A stretch of 64,000 nt of DNA from Serendipita indica DSM 11827 (Eukaryota; Basidiomycota; Agaricomycetes; Sebacinales; Serendipitaceae), in NCBI GenBank assembly GCA_910890315.1, contig CAJVGD010000002.1, positions 1,364,001-1,428,000 on the forward strand, given 5' to 3'. This document shows positions 28,582 through 39,470 of this stretch, piece by piece. The stretch's first letter is position 1. Each line of letters starts with the position of its first letter. The position numbers and the translations under genes were made by a program. The notes below the pieces were generated by a model. It was not told the DNA's origin and searched no databases. It saw nothing but the letters and a program-made list of their open reading frames with translations.

Positions 28582-29964
28582 TATGTCCGGATCATCCTCA
28601 TCCTCTTCTCAGCAACGTTTGTAGTCGTCATCTTCACTTTTCTATCCCCACTTACCCATGGCCCACAGCTACAAAGAAGGATCTCGATCCGACAATCGAT
28701 TTCCTTGCTGGAACAGTCGCCGGTGAGTCCTAATATCTGCTCCAGCGTGTCCTAATTCCCGTCAAACAGGTCTGACGGTGTGTATTCGGATCATGTCCCG
28801 CTGGCAGAGACGGGCACGGGACTGGCCATGACTAATTTTCCCTCCAACTTTCTAGTCGCTCTTTGTCGGCTTTCCATTCGATACTGGTGATTTGCTATTC
28901 TAGCCGCTTCCGACATTCTAATTATCCTGTAGTCAAAGTCCGATTTCAAGACTCGAGAACAGCTACACGCTATAGCTCGACCTCAAATGCACTCTATACC
29001 ATCGTACAAGAGGAAGGAACACGTGGACTGTTCAAAGGCATCCAGGCCCCCATGGCAAGTTGGCTCAGACGACTGTTATTTCTTCAACCACTCATTACGT
29101 ACAGCTTGGATGTGCTATTCTCAACGGACTCGTCTTTGGGACGTATGGTTTCCTTATGAAAGCCCAGCTTCAGGCGCACCAGCGCGAGCCCAGTTTGACT
29201 CAGACATTTATCGCAGGCGCAGGGAGCGGTGTCGTCTCTTCGTGAGATCTCATCCTATACTTTATAAGAGATGTCCTCACTTCTAAACAGCCTTGTGACT
29301 TGCCCGTCTGAGTTAATCAAGATCCACCAACAAGGGAGCGTACACTCCCAACCACCAAGTGTATGGACTATAGCAAAGCAAATCTACCGAGAAAGGGGCA
29401 TACGTGGCTTTTACCGTGGCTATACTCCAACGGCCGTGCGAGAATTAGGTTATGGCGCTTACTTTCTTACGGCGAGTCTACCTTGATTCTTGCAATCTTC
29501 TAAAAGCTGAGACTGTGCAGTACGAGGCAGTTTCGCGCTCTTTCCGAAGACGGGTCCCGCCTCCGACCGACCACAGCACACACAAATCTGGTGCGCTCGC
29601 TCGAGAGGCACATGTCGAACTACCCGCTGTCCCATGGTATGGTGTCCTCCTCGCAGGTGCGCTTGCCGGACCTGCGAGTTGGATCGCCACATTCCCCGCA
29701 GACGTGATCAAGACGCGAATGCAGGCACTTCCAGACGAAGTGGAAGCATCTAGAACGTTGCCCAAACCCGGTCAGAGCTCAATTACAGCCGTGCGACGAG
29801 AGATGGGCACACTTGAAACGGTCAGATATTGCTACCGCCGCGAAGGGCTGCGGACGTTTGTTGCTGGACTGACACCGACACTAATACGCTCTGTGCCTGT
29901 GAATATTGTCACATTTGGAGCGTTTGAATTTGTGGTGAGCGTCCTCACCAAAGACAACGTATAA
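28582..29964 (+). CDS. Mitochondrial carrier family (SLC25) transporter
   Basis: Inner mitochondrial membrane solute exchanger with six transmembrane helices in three repeats. The three signature motifs are visible: FPFDTVKVRFQ, CPSELIKIHQQ and FPADVIKTRMQ. The downstream partners are GLFKGIQAPM, GFYRGYTPTAVRELGYGAY and TFVAGLTPTLIRSVPVNIVT. The N-terminus is Ser-rich (MSGSSSSSSQQPTKKDLDP). About seven introns are inferred. The one at 29055-29104 starts GCAAGT and is a GC-AG intron that restores APM/LGCAILNGLVFGTYGFL. The CPSELIKIHQQ variant and overall pattern resemble the carnitine/ornithine/basic amino acid branch, but the substrate cannot be fixed from sequence alone. Confidence 0.88.
29055..29104 (+). 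other. GC-AG intron in the mitochondrial carrier gene
   Basis: A 50-nt intron GCAAGT...GTACAG, with the classic GC-AG donor. Removing it joins APM to LGCAILNGLVFG in frame. No GT donor in this exon does so. Confidence 0.8.
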
Positions 29965-30226
29965 CCGGGCATTATCCTGGATACATTATTGTATTTAGAC
30001 ACCATAGACATAGAATTGGTTTCATTACTGCGCCTCTGAGCTATAGGTTGGCTATTTGTGTCGAGCAAGCTCACTTTCTACCACTCAATCCCTGGCCACG
30101 TCGCTGGGCCCCTATTAATCCCTCTCATTTCTCCAACAAATCCTGTCTCTCTCGTCCGCCAACGGTGTCAGTGCGACCCTCAGAACAGTAACCAGCGCAT
30201 CTTGGACCCGAGCGCAGTTTGAGACC

Positions 30227-32916
30227 ATGTCGCTGGCATATCCGCCGCCGCCAATAGCCCCTTCGGCGGTCAAGAATACCGCATCTTTTATACGTATCGT
30301 CGCATTATCAGCCATTGCTGGTTGCGCAATTGCCTCGCGCCTCTTCGCTGTCATCAACTTTGAAAGTATCATCCACGAATTGTGCGCCCGCCGTCTCCTG
30401 CTTTCGTCGCATTAGCTAACGAGTTGCTTGTGCGTTCACAGTGATCCATGGTTTAATTAGTACGTCTGCTTTGTCGTGTGTTGCCTGTATCGAGTCTAAC
30501 GTCGACAGTCGTGCAACTCGTGTATTGGCCTCCAAGGGCTTCTATGTGCGTTTTCCAACTGGTACCATGTCCAGTGCTAACTTTTCCCGTGCAGGAATTC
30601 TGGAACTGGTTCGACCCAACGGCTTGGTATCCGCTTGGTCGTGTCGTTGGCGGGACGATTTACCCAGGTCTAATGGCCACATCTGGCGTCATCTACAACT
30701 TTCTCCACTCTATTCACCTCCCGGTTGACATTCGAAATGTCTGCGTCATGCTGGCACCAGCGTTTAGCGGACTGACTGCCTGGTCGACCTACATGTACGT
30801 GTCCTTCCTCGTAAACAGTCAGAGACGATGTTCATAATCTCTCTAGGTTCACAAAAGAGATGAAGGACGAGTCAGCGGGTCTCCTCGCTGCCATCCTCAT
30901 TGGCATTGCTCCAGGATACATCTCTCGCTCCGTTGCTGGCTCCTACGACAACGAAGCAATTGCCATTTTCCTCCTCATGTTTACGTTCTATCTCTGGATC
31001 AAGGCCCTCAAACACGGCTCGGCATTCTTCGGAACGTTGGCCGCCCTCTTTTACTTTTACATGGTTGCCGCTTGGGGTGGCTACGTATTCATCACCAACA
31101 TGATCCCTCTCCATGCATTGGTCCTCGTTCTTATGGGAAGATACTCGTCAAGGCTCTACGTTGGTTACTCGTCGTGGTATGCCATTGGTACACTCGCCTC
31201 GATGCAAGTTCCTTTTGTCGGCTTCCAGCCCGTGACGACGTCAGAGCACATGGCTGCCCTGGGTGTATTCGGCTTGCTACAACTCGTGGCCTTTACTGAG
31301 CTCGTGCGGTCGCACGTTAGCTCAAAGCAGTTCCAAACATTGCTCAGGACAACCGTTGTCTCTGTCGGCATTCTTGGTGTGTTTGCCATCGTCATCATGA
31401 CCATGAAGGGTTGGATCGCACCGTGGACGGGTCGTTTCTACTCACTTTGGGATACAGGCTACGCTAAAAAGTTGGTATTCTTTATTGAAAATGAAGTGGG
31501 GCTGTACTAATTACGACTCTATAGACACATCCCGATCATTGCGTCCGTATCGGAGCATCAACCAACGGCATGGCCCTCGTTCTTTGCCGACTTGCACATG
31601 CTCGTCTTCATCTTCCCTGTTGGTGTACTACTCTGCTTCCAACAGCTGAGAGACGAGCATGTCTTTGTGATCATCTACGCCATCATGGCCAGCTATTTTG
31701 CTGGTGTCATGGTCCGTCTCATGCTTACGCTCACTCCTGTTGTCTGTATTGCGGCGGCGATTGCCATTTCCACACTTCTCGACACATACATGGACCCCCA
31801 CGAGCCAGAGGCCGTTGAGGCGCCAGCCGAGACAGCTGGCGCGTCGGCATCTCAGAGTGGTTCTGGACCTACACCGAGTGCTACGATCACAAAGAAGGCT
31901 GGAAAGCAAAGCGCAGCCAAGACGGGTCTCTTTGGCATCGACACGCGGCTGGCTGTCGTATTCAACACGTTCTTCCTGTTGCTTATCTTTGTGCTTCATT
32001 GTACATGGACGACCTCTCACGCTTACTCGTCGCCATCGGTCGTATTGGCATCCCGTACGGCAGATGGCAGCTCAGCGGTGATTGACGACTTCCGTGAAGC
32101 CTATTATTGGCTCAGACAAAATACACCGAAAGATGCCGTGATCATGAGTTGGTGGGATTATGGATATCAAATTGCTGGCATGGCAGACCGCCCAACTCTG
32201 GTGGACAACAACACTTGGAACAATAGTGAGCAATTTCATTTGTGCCGCAATGCAGAGTAGCTGATATGAAATTCAGCACACATCGCGACAGTTGGAAAGG
32301 CGTTTGCGACCTCGGAGGAGGTTGCCTATCCATTACTGAAGAGGCACGATGTCTCATATGTGCTCGTCCTTTTGGGATCGCTTATTCAGTACTCGGGCGA
32401 CGATTTGAACAAGTTTTTGTGGATGATCCGCATTGCGTCGGGGGTATGGCCGGATGAAGTCAAGGAGGCAGACTTTTTCAGTCCGCGAGGCGAGTTTAGA
32501 GTAGACGACGGCGCGACAAAGACGATGAGCGAAAGTTTGATGTACAAAATGTCGTACTATCGGTGAGTGGACCCAAACAGAGGTGCAGGTAATGATGTGG
32601 CTAATGACGGCCAGATTCCACGAATTGTTCCCTCAAGGTCAGGCTCAGGATCGTGTGCGACAACAAAAATTGCCCGCGGTTGGGCCGACATTGGACTGCT
32701 TCGGTACGTCGACCTCTTGAGCTCAGAAATCTCGGTTTGGCTAACCAGCTGGGTGCTATAGACGAGGCGTTTACATCTGAAAACTGGATTGTCCGCATCT
32801 ACGAGCTCAAGCCAGATGATGAACTCGGCCGGGATCACAAGAGCGCTAATGCGTTTGCGGCGGGCAAGAAGAGGAAGAAGGGAAAGATTGCGCGACGGCG
32901 GTTTGCACTCGAGTAG
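30227..32916 (+). CDS. STT3: STT3, catalytic subunit of oligosaccharyltransferase
   Basis: Transfers the preassembled glycan from dolichol to Asn-X-Ser/Thr in the ER lumen. The start is [20 protein letters not shown]. Conserved parts are the first luminal loop ([20 protein letters not shown]), [35 protein letters not shown], the hydrophobic helices up to [15 protein letters not shown], the catalytic [35 protein letters not shown] and a [13 protein letters not shown] region. The tail is lysine-rich ([15 protein letters not shown]). A Pro/Ala/Ser-rich insertion sits between the last helices and the luminal domain. Seven or so introns are inferred. Length about 750 aa is as expected. Confidence 0.95.
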
Positions 32917-33146
32917 AGATTAGGATAAACTATTGGCAATGTCCAGCTCAATTCCGGCTCGAATCATGCTTTTGTGCTTCGCGGTCTCGATGCCCTCGAT
33001 TTATTTTGCGGTGGCACTGTTCTAGGGGGATTCCGCCGAGTAAGACTAAGGCCTAGATCCAGGCCCACGGACGCGTGCGCTGCCCGCAAAGAGTCCAGGC
33101 TCTTAGTTATAAGCAGGAATAGCGATCAAGAGGGCTGCAAAGCCCA

Positions 33147-35019
33147 ATGTCGAAGAGACCGCTTGGTATCTATTCGTCGCAGCGAGCAAAGGGCTCGCTC
33201 GTTGAGCCTGTCGTCACAGATATTCACATTGAACATATAGAAACACTCGAAGAACCGGATTCAGCCTCTTCGGATGCTCCATCCACCAAGAAACGCCGCC
33301 TTTCGCTAGACCAGGCGCCGCCACTGTTTGCGCTCGCAGAAAGTCGCCCCATCGAACGATCGAAAGCGGCTATAGAAGACTGGGAGGACATTAAAGAGGT
33401 CTTTGCAACCGCTACAGAGAAATATGAAGGTCAGCACCCTTAACTTCCGCTCGATTTGCACTCATAAACAAGTCTATGCCGTCCAGCTGAGGAGCCAGAA
33501 GAGGCTGTCGAGCTATTTCGCCGCGTTATTCACGAGTCTGACCATTTGTTACGTCTGTATCCGGTCAGTAGCTCGCTGCGCGGCGCCAGTTGTTGCCCGT
33601 GGGCTGACGCCGTCCCAGGAGCCCATCGTCTTCCTTTCGAGCGGTCGAAACCCGCTTCTGTCCTCTTGGGCAAGTCATGTTGACGAGATTTACGCACGTA
33701 CACACAACCCGCTACCACCCCGAGATCCGATTCGGACAAACGACGCATTGACGAGCTTCCACTACATCTACGGGACATCGATGCTCCTTCTGGGCAAGAT
33801 TCTGGAGGCATATCCTACACTTGCAAAGGATGTCGAGCCTGTCAATACCCCTGCCTTTTATCTCGCTGCTCTCGACGTCCTCGAGGACGGCGAGAACGCA
33901 TACCATTCCGTTTCAGGAAATAGGTTTCCTAAGGAAGATTGGAGGCTATCGGTCAGCGTTGGTACGGCCCCCTCATTGCTCCCGAGTGCAGTCTCACTGA
34001 ACCCCACTCGAAGGACGAACGCTTGTTTGCCTGGCGGAGGAAAAGTTAAGGCGGCTTTCTAAATCCAACCAACAGGCGAACGGCTTCGTAATTAATTTTC
34101 AAGATGACCTGTGGCCCAAAGATTCGGCGTTTGCCCCATCCTTCTCAAAACGACCACCGCTCACGAGGAGGGTGACTTTACCGAGCGCTTCGCCTCACGA
34201 GGTGCTAAACTCTGCATGCGATCACTTTTCTAGAGGTGCGCCTCTCGTCTGAATAGTTGCCAACGAGCTTTCCTGACTAAGACGGGCTAGCCATGCTTCA
34301 TATGCCACATCACAAGCGGCGACATCGTAACGGACTTTCTAATCACATGGATTCAATGGATATGGGCGGTGCCTCTATGATGATTCAGGAAGTCGACGCC
34401 CCACCGACCATGCCCGGCCTGGGGAGCCGCACACGCTCCCTTTTACATAACATTCGCCCACGGGTACTCTACACAATTGGAAGCGACGTTCTCAGTGTGG
34501 CAGAAAGGCTCCCTGTCGCATCGGAGAGACTGTACTGGGCAAAATGGGTCGACGAGGTGTTCCTGCAGATGGAGATGGAGGAGCTCATCTCCGAGGACTG
34601 GAGCCATCCTATTGCTGTTGGAAGAGGAAGGTGTTGGCTTATTATTGGGTCAACGCACTTTGAGGTGTTGGAAACGCAGTTGGAACGGGATCCATGTGTT
34701 CTGGACACGGCAGAAGCAGAAGCAGCCAGACAGGCACTCTTCAAAGGCAAGTTGGACTCTTGCACCGCTTCGAAAGTTACTCATCGGATATATAGCTACC
34801 CAGTACCTGGGAAAGGCTCAGTTGACCCGCGCATCCGACCTCGCTGCTCTACCCGACCCATTCTCGACCGATGTCTCACCAATGTTGGGCGAAGCCTACG
34901 TGACTCTCGCAACCCTCACGCCGGAAGGACCAGCAAAGGAAGAATACTTTGCGCGAGCTGCCGCAGAGGGGGTTGACCTGACCGAGGATGATGAATCTAT
35001 GATGGATGCCAATTCATGA
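33147..35019 (+). CDS. ETT1: ETT1/NRO1-type TPR-like nuclear protein
   Basis: Family known as Enhancer of translation termination 1 in yeast and Nro1 (an Ofd1 regulator) in fission yeast, a helical TPR-like nuclear protein. The start MSKRPLGIYSSQRAKGS has the family KRPLG motif. Helical repeats follow: EEPEEAVELFRRVIHESDHL, SSFHYIYGTSMLLLGK-like LTSFHYIYGTSMLLLGK, CLAEEKLRRLSK and LIIGSTHFEVLETQLE. The end is GEAYVTLATLTPEGPAKEEY, ARAAAEGVDLTEDDESMMD. Five introns are inferred. The last (34747-34795) is GC-AG and restores AARQALFK/ATQYLGKAQLTR. It is convergent with the dipeptidyl aminopeptidase (104 nt between stops). Confidence 0.8.
34747..34795 (+). other. ETT1: GC-AG intron in ETT1-like gene
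   Basis: A 49-nt intron GCAAGT...ATATAG. It is the only candidate found whose length restores the frame change between RQALFK and ATQYLGKAQ. Confidence 0.75.
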
Positions 35020-35123
35020 ACATGACAAATCACGGCTCTCTGTTTATCTGGGATTATATCTTTATTCGTAGATAATGATAGACTCGATGGTACACGACGA
35101 ACAGATTCATAATTCAAGGCACC

Positions 35124-38100
35124 TCACCAACCCCTTAGATATCCTCCACGCCCCCACTTCTCCAGTAAGAACTCAGTCATCCATTCATGTAATTCTCTAT
35201 ACGCGCCACGTGTCGCAATATTGTGATTACTAAATATGATCAGCATCCAGAAGCTGTAGACAATCAAGCTTACCTGTCCGTGAACATTCGGAACCGGAAC
35301 CGCCGTATCTGGGCTGCAGTGAACATATCTAGCAAGTGCGCAGAGTTTGCAAAATGGACATTATCATCGCCCGACCCTAAACTTTGTCAGAGATGATTAC
35401 CCTGATAAAAATACCGGCTCACCATGCGCCAAAAGAAAGTCAACATGTTTGAAACCTTCCATGCCCGTGATTGAAGCGTTGAAGTAACCGTCAGGGTTAT
35501 TTTTGGGTAACCCCATGTATCGTTCCGTGTAAATGGAGTCTAGACCTATGTAAACCCTATTGCTTGTGGGCAAGCGTGATTAAACGCACCGTACATCCGC
35601 CAGCTGGTGACTGGTGCCACAGCCATAGCAAGACTGTGGACGCGCGCATCGGCTTCGACAACTTTGGAGCTCATAAAGCCACCGTACGACTGATCAAAGG
35701 TTAAATATAGTCTCTCATCTCAAATGAAACTTACCCATCCCCAGATTCCAATTCTACGTGAGTCGACATAGCGCTTCGACTTCCAGTGCTTCGCCGCATT
35801 GATCTGGTCTTGCACCTCATGCTGCCCCAGATTCCCTCGGATTGGATTTCGAAGCTTTCTACCCTTGAAGCCTGTGCCTCTGCCGTCTACGACGACGACA
35901 ATATACTTGAGTGAGCAAGCAAGGTAGTGATGCCAATCCCGCTCCCATCTTGTTGACACCATCTGGGACGCTGGACCTCCGTAACTAGTGGGCTATCAAG
36001 AACCGCGTGGAAGGTCTACCATTGTACACTTACACGCGGAAGAGGACAGCGTACTTTGTACGGCCGCTTTCGTCCATGGAAGGAGGTCTGATTTCCATAG
36101 TGTTGAGCTCTACCGGGAGCTTAATACAGGCTAGGAATGTGTGAATGCTGACATACCATATCCATCGCTCATGATCGTAGACCGTACAATGGACGGCATC
36201 TGGAACTGGTCCGAGATTTTACTCAAGTCCTTGTTGTCCGTGAGGTCGTATTTAAATTCTGTCCAATCACTCAGAGACGCGCTTTGGATGGTAGGGTGTG
36301 TGGTGTGCTCACCAGGCTTGTCGACTTGCAGCACTTTCTGCCACGGAACTTCTGGGCCGGAATAAGTCAACTGGTAGAATCCACTCTGAGGCGAGAAGCT
36401 CGCGGAAAAGTATGAGGGTTTCTGGTCGTCCGTAAGTGCCTTTGGTTTTTTCGGATCAGAAGGTGCTGCTTTGTGGTCAGGTAGCTCTGCTGAATATACG
36501 TTGCGATCAATCGATGATGGTGCAGCAGCCAGGAAGTATCTAGAGGCAAGGGTGAGTCAGTCGTGAGGGCTGATGATAGGTAAACCTACACGAGTTGCTT
36601 TTTAGTGTCAACGCCGAGAATCCCACTCGTTACTTCCCATGATCCTGAGGTGAGCCAGATCGGTGTGCTAGAATCTGCCGGGCTGAAGAGTGCAATGTGA
36701 TTGTATCCCTCTTTATTTGGAATGACGTCCAAATACGACGTTGCTCTTGCATATTGGTCTCCTAGAGGATAGACACGCTGGGACTAGGACGGGTTCAGTT
36801 ATCTAATCGAATAGAAAGATGTGGCACATACCGAGTCAATCCACCCATCATCACCTTCCTCACCATGTTTACCAAGCCGACGAACAACTCGGCCCTTCTT
36901 TGTTGGGCGGGAGGCATCAAAAAGAATCACACTACCCGTGTCACCAGAGCGATTGATCTCCTTGATGATGAGCGTTTCATCGTCTATCCATGCTACCTCT
37001 TGAATGATGCTGTCGTCACTGGGACGTTGACCATCCCATGACAATTGATACGTGTGGGATCCGGGAGCTGGGGCGTTCACACCTTCACCAGCCTCTGTAT
37101 AGGTTCCAAGGTCGAAGAGGTGAACGGTGACAACCGGATTGTTGTATCCGGGCTTTGGATACTTCATGGCAATTTGCTTCGGATATGGAACTACCGTACT
37201 GGCGTCCACATCAGACGGATTGTAAATCGGATATGTAAAGTCGTCCACGTTGGTCTCATCAAACCTCAGGAAGGATATCTTGGAGCTGTCGGTACTCCAC
37301 CACATTGCATAATTGGAGCCGTAGACCTCCTCCTCGTAAACCCAGTCTGGAATTGCGTGAAAAATCGTGCTGTTACCGCCTTCGGTGATGCGGACAGATG
37401 CGGCTCCGGGTCTATTTTCAAATAGTCAATCGGACATCTAGTGATTGGTGACTCCACTTACGATGGTACGACGTAGAGGTCATTGTTCGCAACAAAGGAG
37501 ACCACGTTTCGCGTTGGGGCCCAAGTTGCATAAGAGATGACAGGAGGATCCGTCGGAGCCACCAGGGGCTTTGTTACCCCTTGAGTAAGATCGTGAACGT
37601 AGTAATTTCCGAAAGAAGAGTGTCGCCACCCCTGAGGGATGATTAGTTCCAGAATTACGCGGCAAATGAGTCTAACCTTGACGCGATCTGCTTGGAAGAG
37701 GATATATTTGGCATCTGGGGAAAGCTTCCATTCGTCCCAAATGAGTGGTCGCCCTCGCTCCTAGAAGGCGGTGAACAAAGCTCCCAGGCGCTACACTAGC
37801 TAGCTCACGTCCTTGACTGCCTCACGCTTTACGAGAGACGTTGTTTTGTTTGTCTTAAGGTCGACAAGTAGAATCTCCCCGGACTCGTCCACGGAGAACA
37901 CACCGTCACCGGCTGTGGGCTCGCTGAGACAAGCCAAGGAGTATATCATCGTTCGTACCTTCTGGTACCCAGTGAACACTCTTGGATTCGGGCCAAAAGG
38001 TGCCGTTGAAGACGTGGTCCATCTCAATGTGCTTGCGACCTTTGATACGGAATTTGGCACCATTATAGGACCTCGCTGCAACAATTCCCAAGAGAGTTGC

Positions 38101-38424
38101 AGAGACCAATATGCCAACGAGGGTCCATACAAAGTATCTCAGCACCTTTGGCCGCTAGATATTTGGCCTTGCTCAGCGTTCACGCGGCGTGCTCTGCGTC
38201 AAACTCACAGCATCCACTCCATCTTGGAGACCATATGGCTCTGCCTCCTCATCAGCAGCCAAAGCCGGGTATTTGGTCTCGTCTTCATCCTCGTCATCCG
38301 AACTCGAGTCGATTGGTCGTCCAACCTGTTGTGGTTGTCGATTACGGTGAGGTATATGGGGCAAGTTAATTCTAGAGGAATAGTCTGCCTGAGACAGCGG
38401 AGTGTAGATGTGAGCCGCTGCCAT
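35124..38424 (-). CDS. Type II membrane dipeptidyl aminopeptidase (S9B, STE13/DAP2/DPP4-like)
   Basis: Serine exopeptidase of the Golgi, vacuole or cell surface that removes X-Pro or X-Ala dipeptides. The start is [20 protein letters not shown], with an acidic cytosolic N-terminus. A single membrane helix follows ([20 protein letters not shown]). The beta-propeller part includes [15 protein letters not shown] and [20 protein letters not shown]. The alpha/beta hydrolase domain has the nucleophile motif [14 protein letters not shown] (split by an intron after GW), Asp in HGLGDDNVHF, and His in [14 protein letters not shown]. It ends [20 protein letters not shown]. The catalytic triad is complete. 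More than ten introns are inferred. An in-frame ATG at 38466 is an alternative start. Its start codon lies 52 nt from that of the divergent BRCT gene. Confidence 0.92.
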
Positions 38425-38476
38425 GGCCAGGTCCAACAGAAGGCAACCACACTTCGACCCGACCATTTACATCTTG

Positions 38477-39351
38477 ATGTTTAGAGGACTCGGTGGGAGC
38501 AAAAGTAAACGAATTAATATGGGTATTTACAGACGCTACAGCGTGCTTTAGTCCGACTGTTACGCAAAACGTTCGTTTACTTTGGCGTAAGTATGTACCG
38601 TTGCACACCTTTATGTTCTGACTAGAAATTGAGAGAGCAACCGTGGAACAATTGCTTCATCATTGGAAGAATTTGACCAAGTCGAATGGTTCTTTGGTAC
38701 ACCCGCCGACCACGAATGGGTTTCTCGACTACTTGAACGCGGTATCACTGTGATGAGACTCTTGACAGAGATTTCATGCATTCTGACACGTTTTGACGCG
38801 CTAGGTTTTCGAAGATTCATGGGTTGTCGACTGCATCCAGGCGGGATGCTTGATAGAGAGTCAGAACTATGTTTTTCAAGGTTTGTGTGTATACCGTTCA
38901 TTCTCCAAATAAGACGTTGTGCAGAGGTCAAAGTATTGCTCACCGGTCGAGCTGGTTCGGCTCTCATGCCCAAGGACAAGCATACCCATGTGGATTCAAT
39001 GGAGTGGAATTCGGAAGATGAAGTCGAGAAAACATTGGTTGCTGAAGCGGCAGGACTCGCGGGTACTACGGAGCAAAGAGTCAGCCCTCATTCCTCTCTA
39101 AAGCTGTATAGCCACCAAATTGGGTTTCGCTATATTGACACTTTAATAGTTTGGTGGATCAAGTTATACCAGGAGCAAGTGAGACTGACATCCCCACCAT
39201 ATCTCTGGAGAAGCTCACAAGGCTCACACTTCCGCCAGTGCAAGTCGCAAAGTTCGAGGTCAATGCATCTTTAAATGGGCGCAGATTTCGAGCCAAACGT
39301 CGAACCCCGCTAAATATGTTCTCAGCCAACGAGCAAATGCAACCACTTTGA
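38477..39351 (+). CDS. Small BRCT-domain protein
   Basis: A single BRCT domain can be rebuilt after removing short introns. The start is proposed as MFRGL at 38477, followed by VRLLRKTFVYFG. The core is GTIASSLEEFDQVEWFFGTP, ADHEWVSRLLERGIT, then VFEDSWVVDCIQAGCLIESQ, the W-x-x-D/x-C-I signature of the third BRCT helix. The tail reads KHTHVDSMEWNSEDEVEKTL, LEKLTRLTLPPVQVAKFEVN and ends LNMFSANEQMQPL. The introns are 38493-38551, 38587-38635, about 38751-38812, 38882-38924 and 39106-39149. The N-terminal exons are the least certain part. BRCT domains bind phosphopeptides in DNA-damage and replication proteins, so a nuclear role is likely. About 200 aa; no enzymatic domain. I cannot name an orthologue. 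Confidence 0.6.
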
Positions 39352-39470
39352 GCCTGGAAACTGGGTAGATAGATTGCATTGGTAGTACACTTCTTAAAAA
39401 TCAAATGAATAGCACAAAGTGTAGATGTCCGGAAATGAGATGTCCACGAAATTGCCCTGACCGTGTCTGG

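Noticed and set aside
34700-34800. Apparent frameshift in ETT1-like gene
   Set aside because: A 49-nt GC-AG intron explains it and recovers the conserved segment.
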